A DNA stretch of 64,000 nucleotides. Origin: Methanobrevibacter sp. GTDB lineage: Archaea; Methanobacteriota; Methanobacteria; Methanobacteriales; Methanobacteriaceae. The notes under the pieces were generated by a model. That model had not been told where the DNA came from, made no database searches, and worked only from the letters and a program-made list of their open reading frames with translations. Made by a program: the position numbers and the translations under genes. The stretch lies in the NCBI RefSeq assembly GCF_030539875.1, contig NZ_JAUNXI010000006.1:35362-99361 (forward strand), in the 5' to 3' direction. Below, piece by piece: positions 19,321 through 26,845 of the stretch (within the stretch, counting starts at the first letter, position 1; each line of letters begins with the position of its first letter).

Positions 19321-19408
19321 AGTTTACCCCAAACAACATTACTTTTCAAATGCTCTCTTACTCTTTTTTTATATTAGTCATTTAACAATTTTAAATATAG
19401 TGATTAAC

Positions 19409-19588
19409 ATGTTCGAAAATAATGACACCACAATTCAAGTAGATTTAAGGAAAAAAAGCAGTTTAAAGGACGAAATAATGTTTAAAAACATTGACATTCA
19501 ATCTTGCATGGTAATGCTTGTAGCAATAACAGCATTACTTTTATCTGTTATTTCTGTTGTCGCAACTCAAAATCCATACATCATATAA
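19409..19588 (+). CDS. Small single-span membrane protein
   Basis: A 59-aa protein with a charged N-terminal half (MFENNDTTIQVDLRKKSSLK) and one C-terminal hydrophobic helix (MVMLVAITALLLSVISVV) ending NPYII. I recognise no family. The start at ATG 19409 is supported by GTGAT 5 bases upstream, and a TATA-like TTTTTATATTAG lies at 19367-19378, about 25 bp before the start, consistent with a short leader. It is divergent from archease. Confidence 0.5.
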   Translation: MFENNDTTIQVDLRKKSSLKDEIMFKNIDIQSCMVMLVAITALLLSVISVVATQNPYII

Positions 19589-19622
19589 TGGATTTGATTA
19601 TTTTTAGAATACCAAACCCTTA

Positions 19623-19662
19623 GTTGCACATTAGACCAAGCTTACCATGCAACAATCTAATG
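19623..19662. other. Interleaved inverted repeats with pseudoknot topology
   Basis: Two pairs of complementary segments are interleaved: GTTGCA (19623-19628) with TGCAAC (19648-19653), and CATTAGA (19629-19635) with TCTAATG (19656-19662). The order A-B-A'-B' is that of an H-type pseudoknot, with a 12-base middle loop. It lies between the convergent small-protein gene and the Orc1/Cdc6 gene, so it might act in the 3' end of either RNA. Confidence 0.4.
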
Positions 19663-19695
19663 TTAACAGAAACAAAATATGATTTTCAGGAAAAA

Positions 19696-20805
19696 CTAAA
19701 TGACATAGTCATCAGGGGTAAAACGCAATATAATTTCTCTAGAATTTCCTCTAACCCCTTTTCCTGTAAATTTAGTATCAATCAATCGTACAAATTCCAA
19801 TTTATCCAAGGTTCGATTAAAAGAAGCGTAACTGGAACTTGTTTTTTCAATATACATTTCAGCCAATTCACCAGCTTTACAAACACCTTCCCATCCGGCA
19901 ATCATCTTTAAAAGACTTTTCTCAGCATCATTTAATTTCTTTAGAGTTTCTGAAAAATCAACTGAAACCAATGAGTCGACGGCTTTGTCAAAATGTTCCT
20001 GTTTGATTTCACGGCTGGCTGATGCTTCTGCAAAATTGCCGCAGGATTTTAAAAGATTAATGCCTGTTCTTAAATCCCCGTTTTCATGAGTATACATTGC
20101 AACCTGTTCCAATATGTCATCTGAGATAACTCCAGGGAAAAATCCTGCTTTTGCCCTGTTTTTTAAAATATCTTCAATTTCAGGATATGTGTAAAGCGGA
20201 AAAACTATTTCCTGGGGAATAAATACAGTATTTACGTTTTTGTCAAATGCGTATTTGAATTCCAGATCAGAGAGTATTGCAAAAATAGCTGTTCTGACAC
20301 CAGGATATTCCTCATATGCCCTCAGCATGTCATAAAACACCTTATTGGCTGATTTTGAGTGGAACAAATAATTAACGTCATCAAGCGCAATAACAAGGGA
20401 TTTGTTATCTTTCTGAAGATTCTGCATGATTTGGTCATATATCCTTGAAAATGGAACTCCTGTTTCCGGTGGAAGATGGCCGAAAATCTTTTTGTAGATT
20501 TGTGAAAATATTCCGAAACGGGTTGTGTGAAGTTGGCAATTGATATAAACGCAAACTACCTTTTCTGTGTTTTTTTCAACTAATTCAAATACTTTTCTAA
20601 TGGCTGTTGTCTTTCCGGTTGCAGGAGAACCTAAAACAACCGCATTTGAAGGCTGGCCTCCTTTCATGGCAGGCCTTATTGACATTGCCATTGCTTCCAT
20701 TTGAGTGTCTCTGAAATTATAATCCTGAGGCACATAATCCGGATCAAAGGCGTTTATATTTTGAAAAAGGCTTTCATCATACATTAAAATATCTTCAATT
20801 CCCAT
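19696..20805 (-). CDS. cdc6: Orc1/Cdc6-type replication initiator
   Basis: AAA+ protein of 369 aa that recognises replication origins and helps load MCM. Walker A GSPATGKTT is at residues 59-67 and Walker B LVIALDD at 137-143; the second acidic position is Asp rather than the usual Glu. An arginine-finger region (ENGDLRTGINLLKSCG) and a C-terminal winged-helix domain (EKSLLKMIAGWEG...YASFNRTLDKLEFVRLI) follow. From gene order I equate it with the Cdc6-2 paralogue (MTH1599) of Methanothermobacter. ORB-like repeats lie 2.8 kb away at 23611-23756. MptE is 33 bp upstream, probably co-transcribed. Confidence 0.92.
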   Translation of the reverse strand: MGIEDILMYDESLFQNINAFDPDYVPQDYNFRDTQMEAMAMSIRPAMKGGQPSNAVVLGSPATGKTTAIRKVFELVEKNTEKVVCVYINCQLHTTRFGIFSQIYKKIFGHLPPETGVPFSRIYDQIMQNLQKDNKSLVIALDDVNYLFHSKSANKVFYDMLRAYEEYPGVRTAIFAILSDLEFKYAFDKNVNTVFIPQEIVFPLYTYPEIEDILKNRAKAGFFPGVISDDILEQVAMYTHENGDLRTGINLLKSCGNFAEASASREIKQEHFDKAVDSLVSVDFSETLKKLNDAEKSLLKMIAGWEGVCKAGELAEMYIEKTSSSYASFNRTLDKLEFVRLIDTKFTGKGVRGNSREIILRFTPDDYVI

Positions 20806-20838
20806 GTTATCTACATCTATATTAACTATTATTTATTA

Positions 20839-21558
20839 TTAATTCAATAAATTGACTATTTCAACCGGTTCATTTTCCAATATCCATTTGGTAAATTCCT
20901 CAGCATACACCAGCTTTTTCTTTTTAAACTCGTCTGCATCGCCGACGTCCTGAGACATGTCAGGTCTTGAATATTTAGTTACCCTATCTCCGAAGTCCAT
21001 TCCTGCAAGTGTGATTTCCCGTGCTCCAAGTGCAACCGCCAGGAACAATGCCCTGTCTCCATCGGTGAATCCTCCGAAGTTGTAGAGAGTTCCTACAGGC
21101 TGTGACTGAGTAGTTCCAAGCACATTATTGAAAAATGGAGTCAATGAAGCTATTTTATCAATATTGTCTCCATGGGCATGAACTACAATGTTTGCTCCGT
21201 TAATGTTTGCCAGGAGAATATCGTCAAGATTCCCGTCAAGGTCGGTAGCTACAATATCCGGAAAAACCCCCTCTTCAATCAGAGCAGTCGTTGCGCCGTC
21301 AGCTGCAAGCAGCACATAATCTTTCAGGTCATACTCTTCATTTAGCATTTTAATATGTTCTTTAAGAGACGGTCCGGCTCCAAATACGATGAATTTATCT
21401 GAAAATCCCACGATTTTTGATAAGTCGTTTAGTGTAAGGCATTCCTCAGTTGATAAAATTTCATCCAATAGCTTGGCTGATTTTTCATCGCCGCTTCTTG
21501 AAAATCCGAAATCGTCAATGATTTCTTTATAATATTTTTCCCAGAGACCAAATTCCAT
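20839..21558 (-). CDS. mptE: 6-hydroxymethyl-7,8-dihydropterin diphosphokinase, MptE-like
   Basis: A 239-aa DUF115-family enzyme that uses ATP to pyrophosphorylate 6-hydroxymethyl-dihydropterin, a step toward tetrahydromethanopterin. The segments FIVFGAGPSLKEHI, LAADGATTALIEEGVFPDIVATDLDG and VVHAHGDN...GTTQSQPVG...GGFTDGDRALFLA are typical of the archaeal MptE group (MJ1634). The product feeds the C1 carrier of methanogenesis. The gene lies immediately upstream of cdc6 in the same direction, an arrangement also recalled from Methanothermobacter (MTH1600-MTH1599). Confidence 0.88.
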   Translation of the reverse strand: MEFGLWEKYYKEIIDDFGFSRSGDEKSAKLLDEILSTEECLTLNDLSKIVGFSDKFIVFGAGPSLKEHIKMLNEEYDLKDYVLLAADGATTALIEEGVFPDIVATDLDGNLDDILLANINGANIVVHAHGDNIDKIASLTPFFNNVLGTTQSQPVGTLYNFGGFTDGDRALFLAVALGAREITLAGMDFGDRVTKYSRPDMSQDVGDADEFKKKKLVYAEEFTKWILENEPVEIVNLLN

Positions 21559-21609
21559 ATTAAAACCTCGTTATATATAAATTGACCATCAATCATTAAA
21601 TAATTTATT

Positions 21610-22257
21610 CTATTTTACCTCATTAACATAACTGCCTGTAATGTAGGCATACAGGTTGTTAATTTGCCTTAGGGTAAAGCCCACCATAAATGCCGCAATT
21701 ACCGTTCCGATGTTGACTGCTGCAAATACGTCTGTATACCACAATCCGCACATTATCAGAGATATAATAACCATTGAAGCGTCAAAGCATATTTTTATTG
21801 TTGAAAATCTCCACTGGCTGACAAGTGCAATGGCCTCAACACATCCTTCCCCCGGAAGAGGGGCGATATTGGCAGGCATGTAAATGAATATTCCGAATGC
21901 AGTTAAAAATATGCTGATTAGCATAAACAGAATGCACATCACAGGTGTCGGGTTAAGCGGAATAAATGAAACAGCATAAAGTGCAACATCAGTGAAAAAT
22001 CCGAATAGTATGCAGTTGATCAGCTGAAGCAGCCTTTTTTTATGAAATCCCGATTTCAGAATTAAAAACTGGATAAGAATCAGAGCCGCATTAAAGACAA
22101 ACGTCGTGATTCCAATGTTGATTTTTGTAATTATCGCAAGAGAATATGAAATTGAACTTATGGGAGTTGTTCCAAGCATTGATATGATTGAAAAGGCCAC
22201 TCCAAATGACATTATAAAAAGACCAACTACAAACAATATTATTCTTTTAGCAAACAT
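21610..22257 (-). CDS. YczE/YitT-like integral membrane protein
   Basis: A 215-aa protein with about five membrane helices. The N-terminal pattern (RIILFVVGLFIMSFGVAFSIISMLGTTPISSISYSLA) and the PANIAPLPGEGCVEAI segment match the YczE/YyaS group of bacterial and archaeal membrane proteins. Function is unknown; some bacterial members are linked to peptide or antibiotic production and transport. It is divergent from the aminotransferase gene, sharing the intergenic region 22258-22406, and ends 51 bp before mptE. Confidence 0.7.
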   Translation of the reverse strand: MFAKRIILFVVGLFIMSFGVAFSIISMLGTTPISSISYSLAIITKINIGITTFVFNAALILIQFLILKSGFHKKRLLQLINCILFGFFTDVALYAVSFIPLNPTPVMCILFMLISIFLTAFGIFIYMPANIAPLPGEGCVEAIALVSQWRFSTIKICFDASMVIISLIMCGLWYTDVFAAVNIGTVIAAFMVGFTLRQINNLYAYITGSYVNEVK

Positions 22258-22301
22258 GATACCGGCCTTAGCGTTTTTAGAAATTAAATTTGAAAATCCA
22301 G

Positions 22302-22314
22302 TTTATATTATATA
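22302..22314 (+). promoter_or_regulatory. TATA-box region for the aminotransferase gene
   Basis: TTTATATTATATA, a strong archaeal TATA-like sequence, 93 bp before the chosen ATG at 22407; a second AT-rich box (AATATTTAAA, 22321-22330) follows. The resulting leader would be about 65 nt. Confidence 0.4.
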
Positions 22315-22406
22315 TTACAAAATATTTAAAAGCAATAAAAATTAAAAATCTAATTAGCTTTCAATAAGCTGATGTACAAATTATTTTTATAATGGAGGAA
22401 ACTTTA

Positions 22407-23549
22407 ATGGATGAAACTTTATTAATGCTTCCGGGTCCAACAACAGTGCACCCTAGAGTGCTTGCTGCAATGTCTAACGCTGTTGTTAACCATAGAGGAG
22501 CCAAATATGGAGAAATTTTAACAGAAACAAATAAATTAATGTCTGATGTTTTCCAAACCTCTAATGACTCATACTTAGTAACAGGATCTGGAACTGCAGT
22601 AATGGAAGCGGGCGTAAGCAATACTGTTGCTTCCGGTGAAAAAATACTCAATGTTGTAGGGGGAAAATTCGGTGAACGTTTCATGAAAATAGCCAACACT
22701 CATGGAATCGACACTAAAGAGTTAGCAGTAGAGTGGGGAACCGCTGTAACTCCTGAAGCTATTAAAGAAGCTTTGGATGCTGATGAAGATATTAAAGCAG
22801 TAACTGTAGTTCACAATGAAACCTCTACCGGAGTAGCTGCACCTATTGAGGAAATTGGTAAAGTAATGAAAAATTATGATGCGCTATATATCGTAGATAC
22901 AGTATCTTCCCTTGGCGGAGATTATGTTGATGTGGAAAAGTTCGGAATCGACGTTTGCGTAACCGGTTCTCAGAAATGTATTGCAGCACCGCCGGGAATG
23001 GGCGCAATTACTTTAAGCGACGATGCATGGGCTGCTGCAGATAAAATCGACTCACCTACTTTCTACCTTGATATGAAAGCTGCAAGAAAAAGTGGAGATA
23101 AAGTGCCGCCTCAAACTCCTTATACTCCTTCAGTATCCTTAACTTATGCAATGAACGAAGCTTTGAAAATGATTGTTGAAGAAGGTCTTGAAGCAAGAGT
23201 TGCACGCCACCACAAAGCTGCTGAAGCAAGTGTGGCTGCTGTTAAAGCATTAGGTTTAGATTTATTTGCTGATGAGGCCGTCTCCTCTGCAACCGTAACT
23301 GCCGTTAAAATTCCAGAAGGAATTACCGACAGCGAATTTAGAGGAACTGTTCGTGACAAGTACGGTGTTGAATTGGCCGGAGGACAGGACCACCTGAAAG
23401 GAAATGTTTTCAGAATCGGACACATGGGAAATATTTCATACAAAGAGCTGACCCAGACTTTTGCAGCTATCGGTATGACTTTAAAAGGTTTAGGTGCAAT
23501 TGAAGACGCAGGTGCCGGTGTGGCATCCATTGCAGAATCATACTTATGA
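22407..23549 (+). CDS. Class V aminotransferase (serine/alanine/aspartate-type)
   Basis: PLP-dependent fold-type I enzyme of 380 aa. Motifs: LLMLPGPTTVHPRVL (N terminus), TGSGTAVMEAGVSN, HNETSTGV, VDTVSSLGGDYVDVE and the PLP-lysine segment TGSQKCIAAPPGMG; it fits the serine-pyruvate/alanine-glyoxylate group. Methanogen homologues have been linked to aspartate or phosphoserine transamination, so the exact substrate is open. ATG 22407 is chosen because GGAGG lies 8 bases before it; ATG 22392 is in frame but lacks such a site. Its 3' side opens into the repeat-bearing intergenic region at 23550. Confidence 0.88.
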   Translation: MDETLLMLPGPTTVHPRVLAAMSNAVVNHRGAKYGEILTETNKLMSDVFQTSNDSYLVTGSGTAVMEAGVSNTVASGEKILNVVGGKFGERFMKIANTHGIDTKELAVEWGTAVTPEAIKEALDADEDIKAVTVVHNETSTGVAAPIEEIGKVMKNYDALYIVDTVSSLGGDYVDVEKFGIDVCVTGSQKCIAAPPGMGAITLSDDAWAAADKIDSPTFYLDMKAARKSGDKVPPQTPYTPSVSLTYAMNEALKMIVEEGLEARVARHHKAAEASVAAVKALGLDLFADEAVSSATVTAVKIPEGITDSEFRGTVRDKYGVELAGGQDHLKGNVFRIGHMGNISYKELTQTFAAIGMTLKGLGAIEDAGAGVASIAESYL

Positions 23550-23610
23550 TTCTGTTTTTATATTTTTTTAAACTGAATTTTTAGTAATATATTTTTTACA
23601 TCTTCTTTTG

Positions 23611-23645
23611 TTATAAGTGATAAGTTACACTTGAAATGCACCTCT
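23611..23645 (+). repeat. ORB-like repeat, copy 1
   Basis: First of three 35-bp direct repeats. Shared core of 27 bp begins TTATAAGTGA and ends GTTACACTTGAAAT; the trailing ACCTCT is shared almost exactly with the distant inverted copy at 30229-30250 (21 of 22 bases identical). Confidence 0.7.
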
Positions 23646-23665
23646 TCAGACATCACCTTAAAAAC

Positions 23666-23700
23666 TTATAAGTGAAAAGTTACACTTGAAATGGATGTCT
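23666..23700 (+). repeat. ORB-like repeat, copy 2
   Basis: Starts 55 bp after copy 1; the 27-bp core differs by one base (TAAG to AAAG). The 20 bp between copies are unrelated to the repeat. Confidence 0.7.
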
Positions 23701-23721
23701 CTAATTTTTGGACAGTATAAG

Positions 23722-23756
23722 TTATAAGTGAAAAGTTACACTTGAAATTTATGTCT
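23722..23756 (+). repeat. ORB-like repeat, copy 3
   Basis: Starts 56 bp after copy 2 with a core identical to copy 2; ends ATGTCT. The constant ~55-bp spacing equals a little over five helical turns, placing the three sites on the same face of DNA. Confidence 0.7.
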
Positions 23757-23942
23757 TTAAAATAAAAAAAGTATTACAGAACATGCAGTCTTGATCTCAA
23801 CATTTAATAAGCATAGCCATCACAGCATTTGAGGTAATGGAAAAATCAATGCTGAAAAATTACACCTGCCGATTTCTATGAAAATTGAAAAATATTTTAA
23901 ATATTAAAAAACAAAGTTAAACCATTATTAGGATGTGAAAAT

Positions 23943-24356
23943 ATGTCTGAAAATATCAAAACAACTGTAGAAGAATTACGCAAACTTATTAATGTAGACA
24001 ATGTAATCGGCGAACCTATCGAAACCGAAGATAAAGTCCTCATTCCAGTAATGAGAATGGGAGTAGGATTTGGAGTTGGAGAAAAGATAATAGGAAGTGA
24101 AGGCGGTGCTGCAGGTGCAGGTGCTGGTGTCGAACCGATTTCAATGGTGCTGATTCCTAAAAAAGGAACTGACAGCGAAGGTGTCCGCGTACTTAACTTA
24201 AGCAAAGGAAGTGACACAAACAAGGCATTGTCCGATTTCAGCTTGCTTGTAAGTGACTTGATTAAAAAATATGTGGATTCAAAAGAGGAAAATAACTACG
24301 ACGAATCAGAATATATTGAACCAGAATTTTCCACAACCGACGATAAAGAAGAATAA
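23943..24356 (+). CDS. GerW/YtfJ-family protein
   Basis: A 137-aa protein with the YtfJ (GerW) signature: VDNVIGEPIETEDKVLIPV, a glycine-rich strand MGVGFGVGEK, and GGAAGAGAGVEPISMVLIPKKG, followed by an acidic tail. In Bacillus and relatives GerW is a spore protein needed for germination; here there are no spores, so the archaeal role is unknown. It is the first gene of a three-gene unit with DUF2953 and an 86-aa protein (2-bp gap, then 8-bp overlap). The same YtfI/YtfJ pairing occurs in Firmicutes, which suggests transfer as a unit. Confidence 0.85.
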   Translation: MSENIKTTVEELRKLINVDNVIGEPIETEDKVLIPVMRMGVGFGVGEKIIGSEGGAAGAGAGVEPISMVLIPKKGTDSEGVRVLNLSKGSDTNKALSDFSLLVSDLIKKYVDSKEENNYDESEYIEPEFSTTDDKEE

Positions 24357-24358
24357 AC

Positions 24359-24919
24359 ATGTCAGACATCCTATTGATGATTATTTTTATAATCATCCTC
24401 TTCATCATCATACTGCTTTTTATTGGAGTTAAGATAGCTATAATTTACGATAAGACAGGCAGTAACTTTAAGGGATGTTTAGACATATACGTTTTAAGAA
24501 AAATCAAAGTTTATTCAACCAGATTTCCATCATCCGAGAAAAAAGAAGACGAAGAAGAGAAAGGCGAAACCGAAATACTCGAACTGGCCAAACCCTGTTT
24601 TGAAGATTTTAAAATATTTTTAAAATCCTTTGTAAAATGCATCCGTGTGGAAAAGCTTGAAAACCATCTTGTTTTTGGTCTTGACTCCTACGTCGAGACT
24701 GCAAAATATATTGGCTACATCTGGGGATTGCTTGTAATTGTAAATGAAGCTCATGAAAATGCCATGCTGAGTGCTGAACCATCATTTAATGGAAGCGTTT
24801 TTGATTTAAACGGAGACAACGAACTTGAGATAAATCTCCTGAAATTGATTCCGCCAACTTTAAGACTGATGTCTAAAAAAGAGGTTCAAGCGTTGATTAG
24901 AGGTGTTATACATGGATAA
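24359..24919 (+). CDS. DUF2953 (YtfI-like) membrane-anchored protein
   Basis: A 186-aa protein with one strongly hydrophobic N-terminal helix (residues ~4-25), a charged linker (SSEKKEDEEEKGETE), and a C-terminal domain ending NLLKLIPPTLRLMSKKEV. In Bacillus the DUF2953 gene ytfI is next to ytfJ, as here. It begins 2 bp after the GerW stop, so the two are translated together. The single anchor suggests that it tethers GerW to the membrane; that is inference from the pairing. Confidence 0.72.
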   Translation: MSDILLMIIFIIILFIIILLFIGVKIAIIYDKTGSNFKGCLDIYVLRKIKVYSTRFPSSEKKEDEEEKGETEILELAKPCFEDFKIFLKSFVKCIRVEKLENHLVFGLDSYVETAKYIGYIWGLLVIVNEAHENAMLSAEPSFNGSVFDLNGDNELEINLLKLIPPTLRLMSKKEVQALIRGVIHG

Positions 24920-25172
24920 ACATGTCAGGGACTTTATTTGCGATAAGGCAGACATCTGCATAACATCAGAATATAGTTTTCGCGACATCTGCGGATTTAC
25001 ATTTGCATTTAAAACCGAAATTGTCCATATAAAAAACCGGATCAGCTCTGCATCAGCCGCTCCTGTTGGAATTATCTATAAAGAGAATAACGAATTTTAT
25101 TTAGCCCCTCTTGCTAAAAAAGTAAACGTTAGCGAAGTCATCATGCATTATGTTAAATACCACATGGATTGA
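24912..25172 (+). CDS. Small conserved-looking protein of the GerW unit
   Basis: An 86-aa soluble protein without a family I recognise; contains three cysteines (ICDKADICIT, DICGF) and ends in a hydrophobic-amphipathic stretch (VNVSEVIMHYVKYHMD). It overlaps the DUF2953 gene by 8 bp, and AGGTG lies 6 bases before ATG 24912, which sets the start (GTG 24903 would be inside the ribosome-binding site). The overlap argues it is a real third member of the GerW/DUF2953 unit. Confidence 0.6.
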   Translation: MDKHVRDFICDKADICITSEYSFRDICGFTFAFKTEIVHIKNRISSASAAPVGIIYKENNEFYLAPLAKKVNVSEVIMHYVKYHMD

Positions 25173-25310
25173 ATATTAGTTTAACCTCGTTAAATTGCCT
25201 TAAAATCATTTATAAAAGTTTATATAATCTTAAATTCAATACAAACATGATTAACTTTAATTTAAAGTTTATGCATAAATTGAAAATCGGATTGTTTTGC
25301 AATATAATTT

Positions 25311-25375
25311 TAACTAGTAAAAAAATATTTACCAGTATTTATAAATAACTAGTAAAAAAATATTTATAAATATAA
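25311..25375 (+). promoter_or_regulatory. Duplicated promoter/operator of the ATPase gene
   Basis: A 21-bp sequence beginning TAACTAGTAAA and ending ATATTTA occurs twice, exactly, at 25311-25331 and 25346-25366 (35 bp apart). Each copy contains the palindrome ACTAGT and is joined to a TATA-like TATTTATAAATA. Copy 1 also forms an imperfect inverted repeat ACTAGTAAA...TTTACCAGT. The second TATA is 38-47 bp before ATG 25409. Confidence 0.5.
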
Positions 25376-25408
25376 TCCACATACCAGCAAATGTCAGAGG
25401 TGAAAAAA

Positions 25409-26845
25409 ATGAATGATGCATTAGCAATCCACATCCAAAATCAAGTTTTAATAAGGCCAGGCAAATTAAATGAAGATTTGAAATACAACAATAAAACATT
25501 TCGCCACAGACAAGATTACTATGAAATAATCAGATATGTTGATGACTATCTAAACGGGAAAACCAACAACAGATACTTAGTTTTACCAGGAATAAGAGGT
25601 GTTGGAAAATCCACAATACTATATCAGATATATGAATATCTCCTAAAAGAAAAAAATATCAGCCAGACAAATATCATATACATAACAGGAGATAACCTGA
25701 AAAGAATGTCAAACAGCCCAATTATGGACGGAATAACAACATATCTCGACATATTTCACAATGCAACAATCGAAACTGTAGGAGAACCAGTATTTTTATT
25801 AATTGATGAAGCGCAGTATGATAAGGATTGGTCAAATACAGGAAAAATCATCTTTGATTCGACAAAAAACATATTTATGATTTTTAGCGGCTCATCAGCA
25901 TTAGAACTTTCCTACAATGCAGATTCTGCAAGAAGATTATTAAAAATCCCTGTTCTGCCTCTAAATTATTCCCAGCATTTGAAATTAAAATATGATTATT
26001 TTAAAAACGATATTTCAAAATCCATTACTGACTTAATTTTTGAGAAGAAAATCCCTGAGGACAATCTGGAAAGCAAAATTCTCAAAATCTATTCTAACTT
26101 AAAGGATTATGACATTAAAGAATGGGAAAATTTCATACAGTATGGAGGATTTCCATCATCATTCAATCAGAAACAGCACGAAATAACAAAAACAGTTACA
26201 GACATCATAGAAAGAGTAATAACAGTAGATTTAGAAAATATCAAAGGAATAAATGGGCAAACAGAATACCTTGCATTCCAGCTGTTATATTTCTTTGCTC
26301 TTCAAAATCCCGGTGAAATCTCAAAAGGATCAATGGCCAACCACCTTGATTCAAATAAAATGACAATAAACAAGATTTTGGAACTGCTTGAAAAAACACA
26401 GCTGATTTTCCATGTCGAACCCTTTACTTCATCTGCTAAAAGAACTACAAAATCCCATAAATATTACTTTGCAACATCCAGCCTGAAGCATATACTGTCT
26501 GCAAATCTCGGCAACGCAAATCTCGAAGCAAAAGAAGCATACATGGGCAAATTACTTGAAAACTTTGTTGCTTCAAGTTTTTTTAATCTTAAAAACAGAA
26601 GCGATGTGATGTATAACATATATTACGACACAAATAAGAAAAATGTTGATTTTTTAATTCAGAAAGGATTAAACACGCCGATTCCGATTGAAGTGAGTTT
26701 TGGAAAAAAAGACAAAAGCCAGATTAAAACTGCAATGAGAAAGTACAAATCAGACTACGGCATAATCATCTCAAATACAACAAAAAACATTTTAAAGGAA
26801 GACAATATTATTTATCTGCCTCCCCAAACATTTTCATTCATGTGA
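25409..26845 (+). CDS. AAA-type ATPase of the DUF4143 family
   Basis: A 478-aa P-loop ATPase: Walker A GIRGVGKST near residue 65, Walker B VFLLIDEAQY near 130, sensor-like FSGSSALEL, a winged-helix-like middle (GSMANHLDSNKMTINKILELLEKTQLI) and a C-terminal DUF4143 domain resembling a restriction-type nuclease fold (MGKLLENFVASSFF, NVDFLIQKG, PIPIEVSFG with D-x18-E-x-K-like spacing). These ATPases are abundant in archaea, vary strongly between strains and have no settled function. Start ATG 25409 is set by GAGGTGA 6 bases upstream; ATG 25391 lies before that site. Its 3' end overlaps the convergent TPP enzyme by 12 bp. Confidence 0.82.
   Translation: MNDALAIHIQNQVLIRPGKLNEDLKYNNKTFRHRQDYYEIIRYVDDYLNGKTNNRYLVLPGIRGVGKSTILYQIYEYLLKEKNISQTNIIYITGDNLKRMSNSPIMDGITTYLDIFHNATIETVGEPVFLLIDEAQYDKDWSNTGKIIFDSTKNIFMIFSGSSALELSYNADSARRLLKIPVLPLNYSQHLKLKYDYFKNDISKSITDLIFEKKIPEDNLESKILKIYSNLKDYDIKEWENFIQYGGFPSSFNQKQHEITKTVTDIIERVITVDLENIKGINGQTEYLAFQLLYFFALQNPGEISKGSMANHLDSNKMTINKILELLEKTQLIFHVEPFTSSAKRTTKSHKYYFATSSLKHILSANLGNANLEAKEAYMGKLLENFVASSFFNLKNRSDVMYNIYYDTNKKNVDFLIQKGLNTPIPIEVSFGKKDKSQIKTAMRKYKSDYGIIISNTTKNILKEDNIIYLPPQTFSFM

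Larger units (their letters stand above)
23550..23942. other. Candidate replication-origin region (oriC) with ORB-like repeats
   Basis: A 393-bp AT-rich gene-free region 2.8 kb from the Orc1/Cdc6 gene. It contains three regularly spaced ORB-like repeats in the same orientation (23611-23756) and a degenerate fourth (23847-23869, TGAAAAATTACACCTG). The repeat core GTTACACTTGAAAT resembles, from memory, the 13-bp mini-ORB bound by Methanothermobacter Cdc6 proteins. Downstream, 23885-23915 is very AT-rich and may be the unwinding element or the GerW promoter. The identity is inferred; GC-skew or marker frequency data are needed. Confidence 0.55.

Noticed and set aside
23611..23756. CRISPR array (three 35-bp repeats with 20-21 bp spacers)
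   Set aside because: Only three copies, spacers too short, an identical-core copy stands alone 6.6 kb away, no cas genes, and the core matches an origin-box type better.
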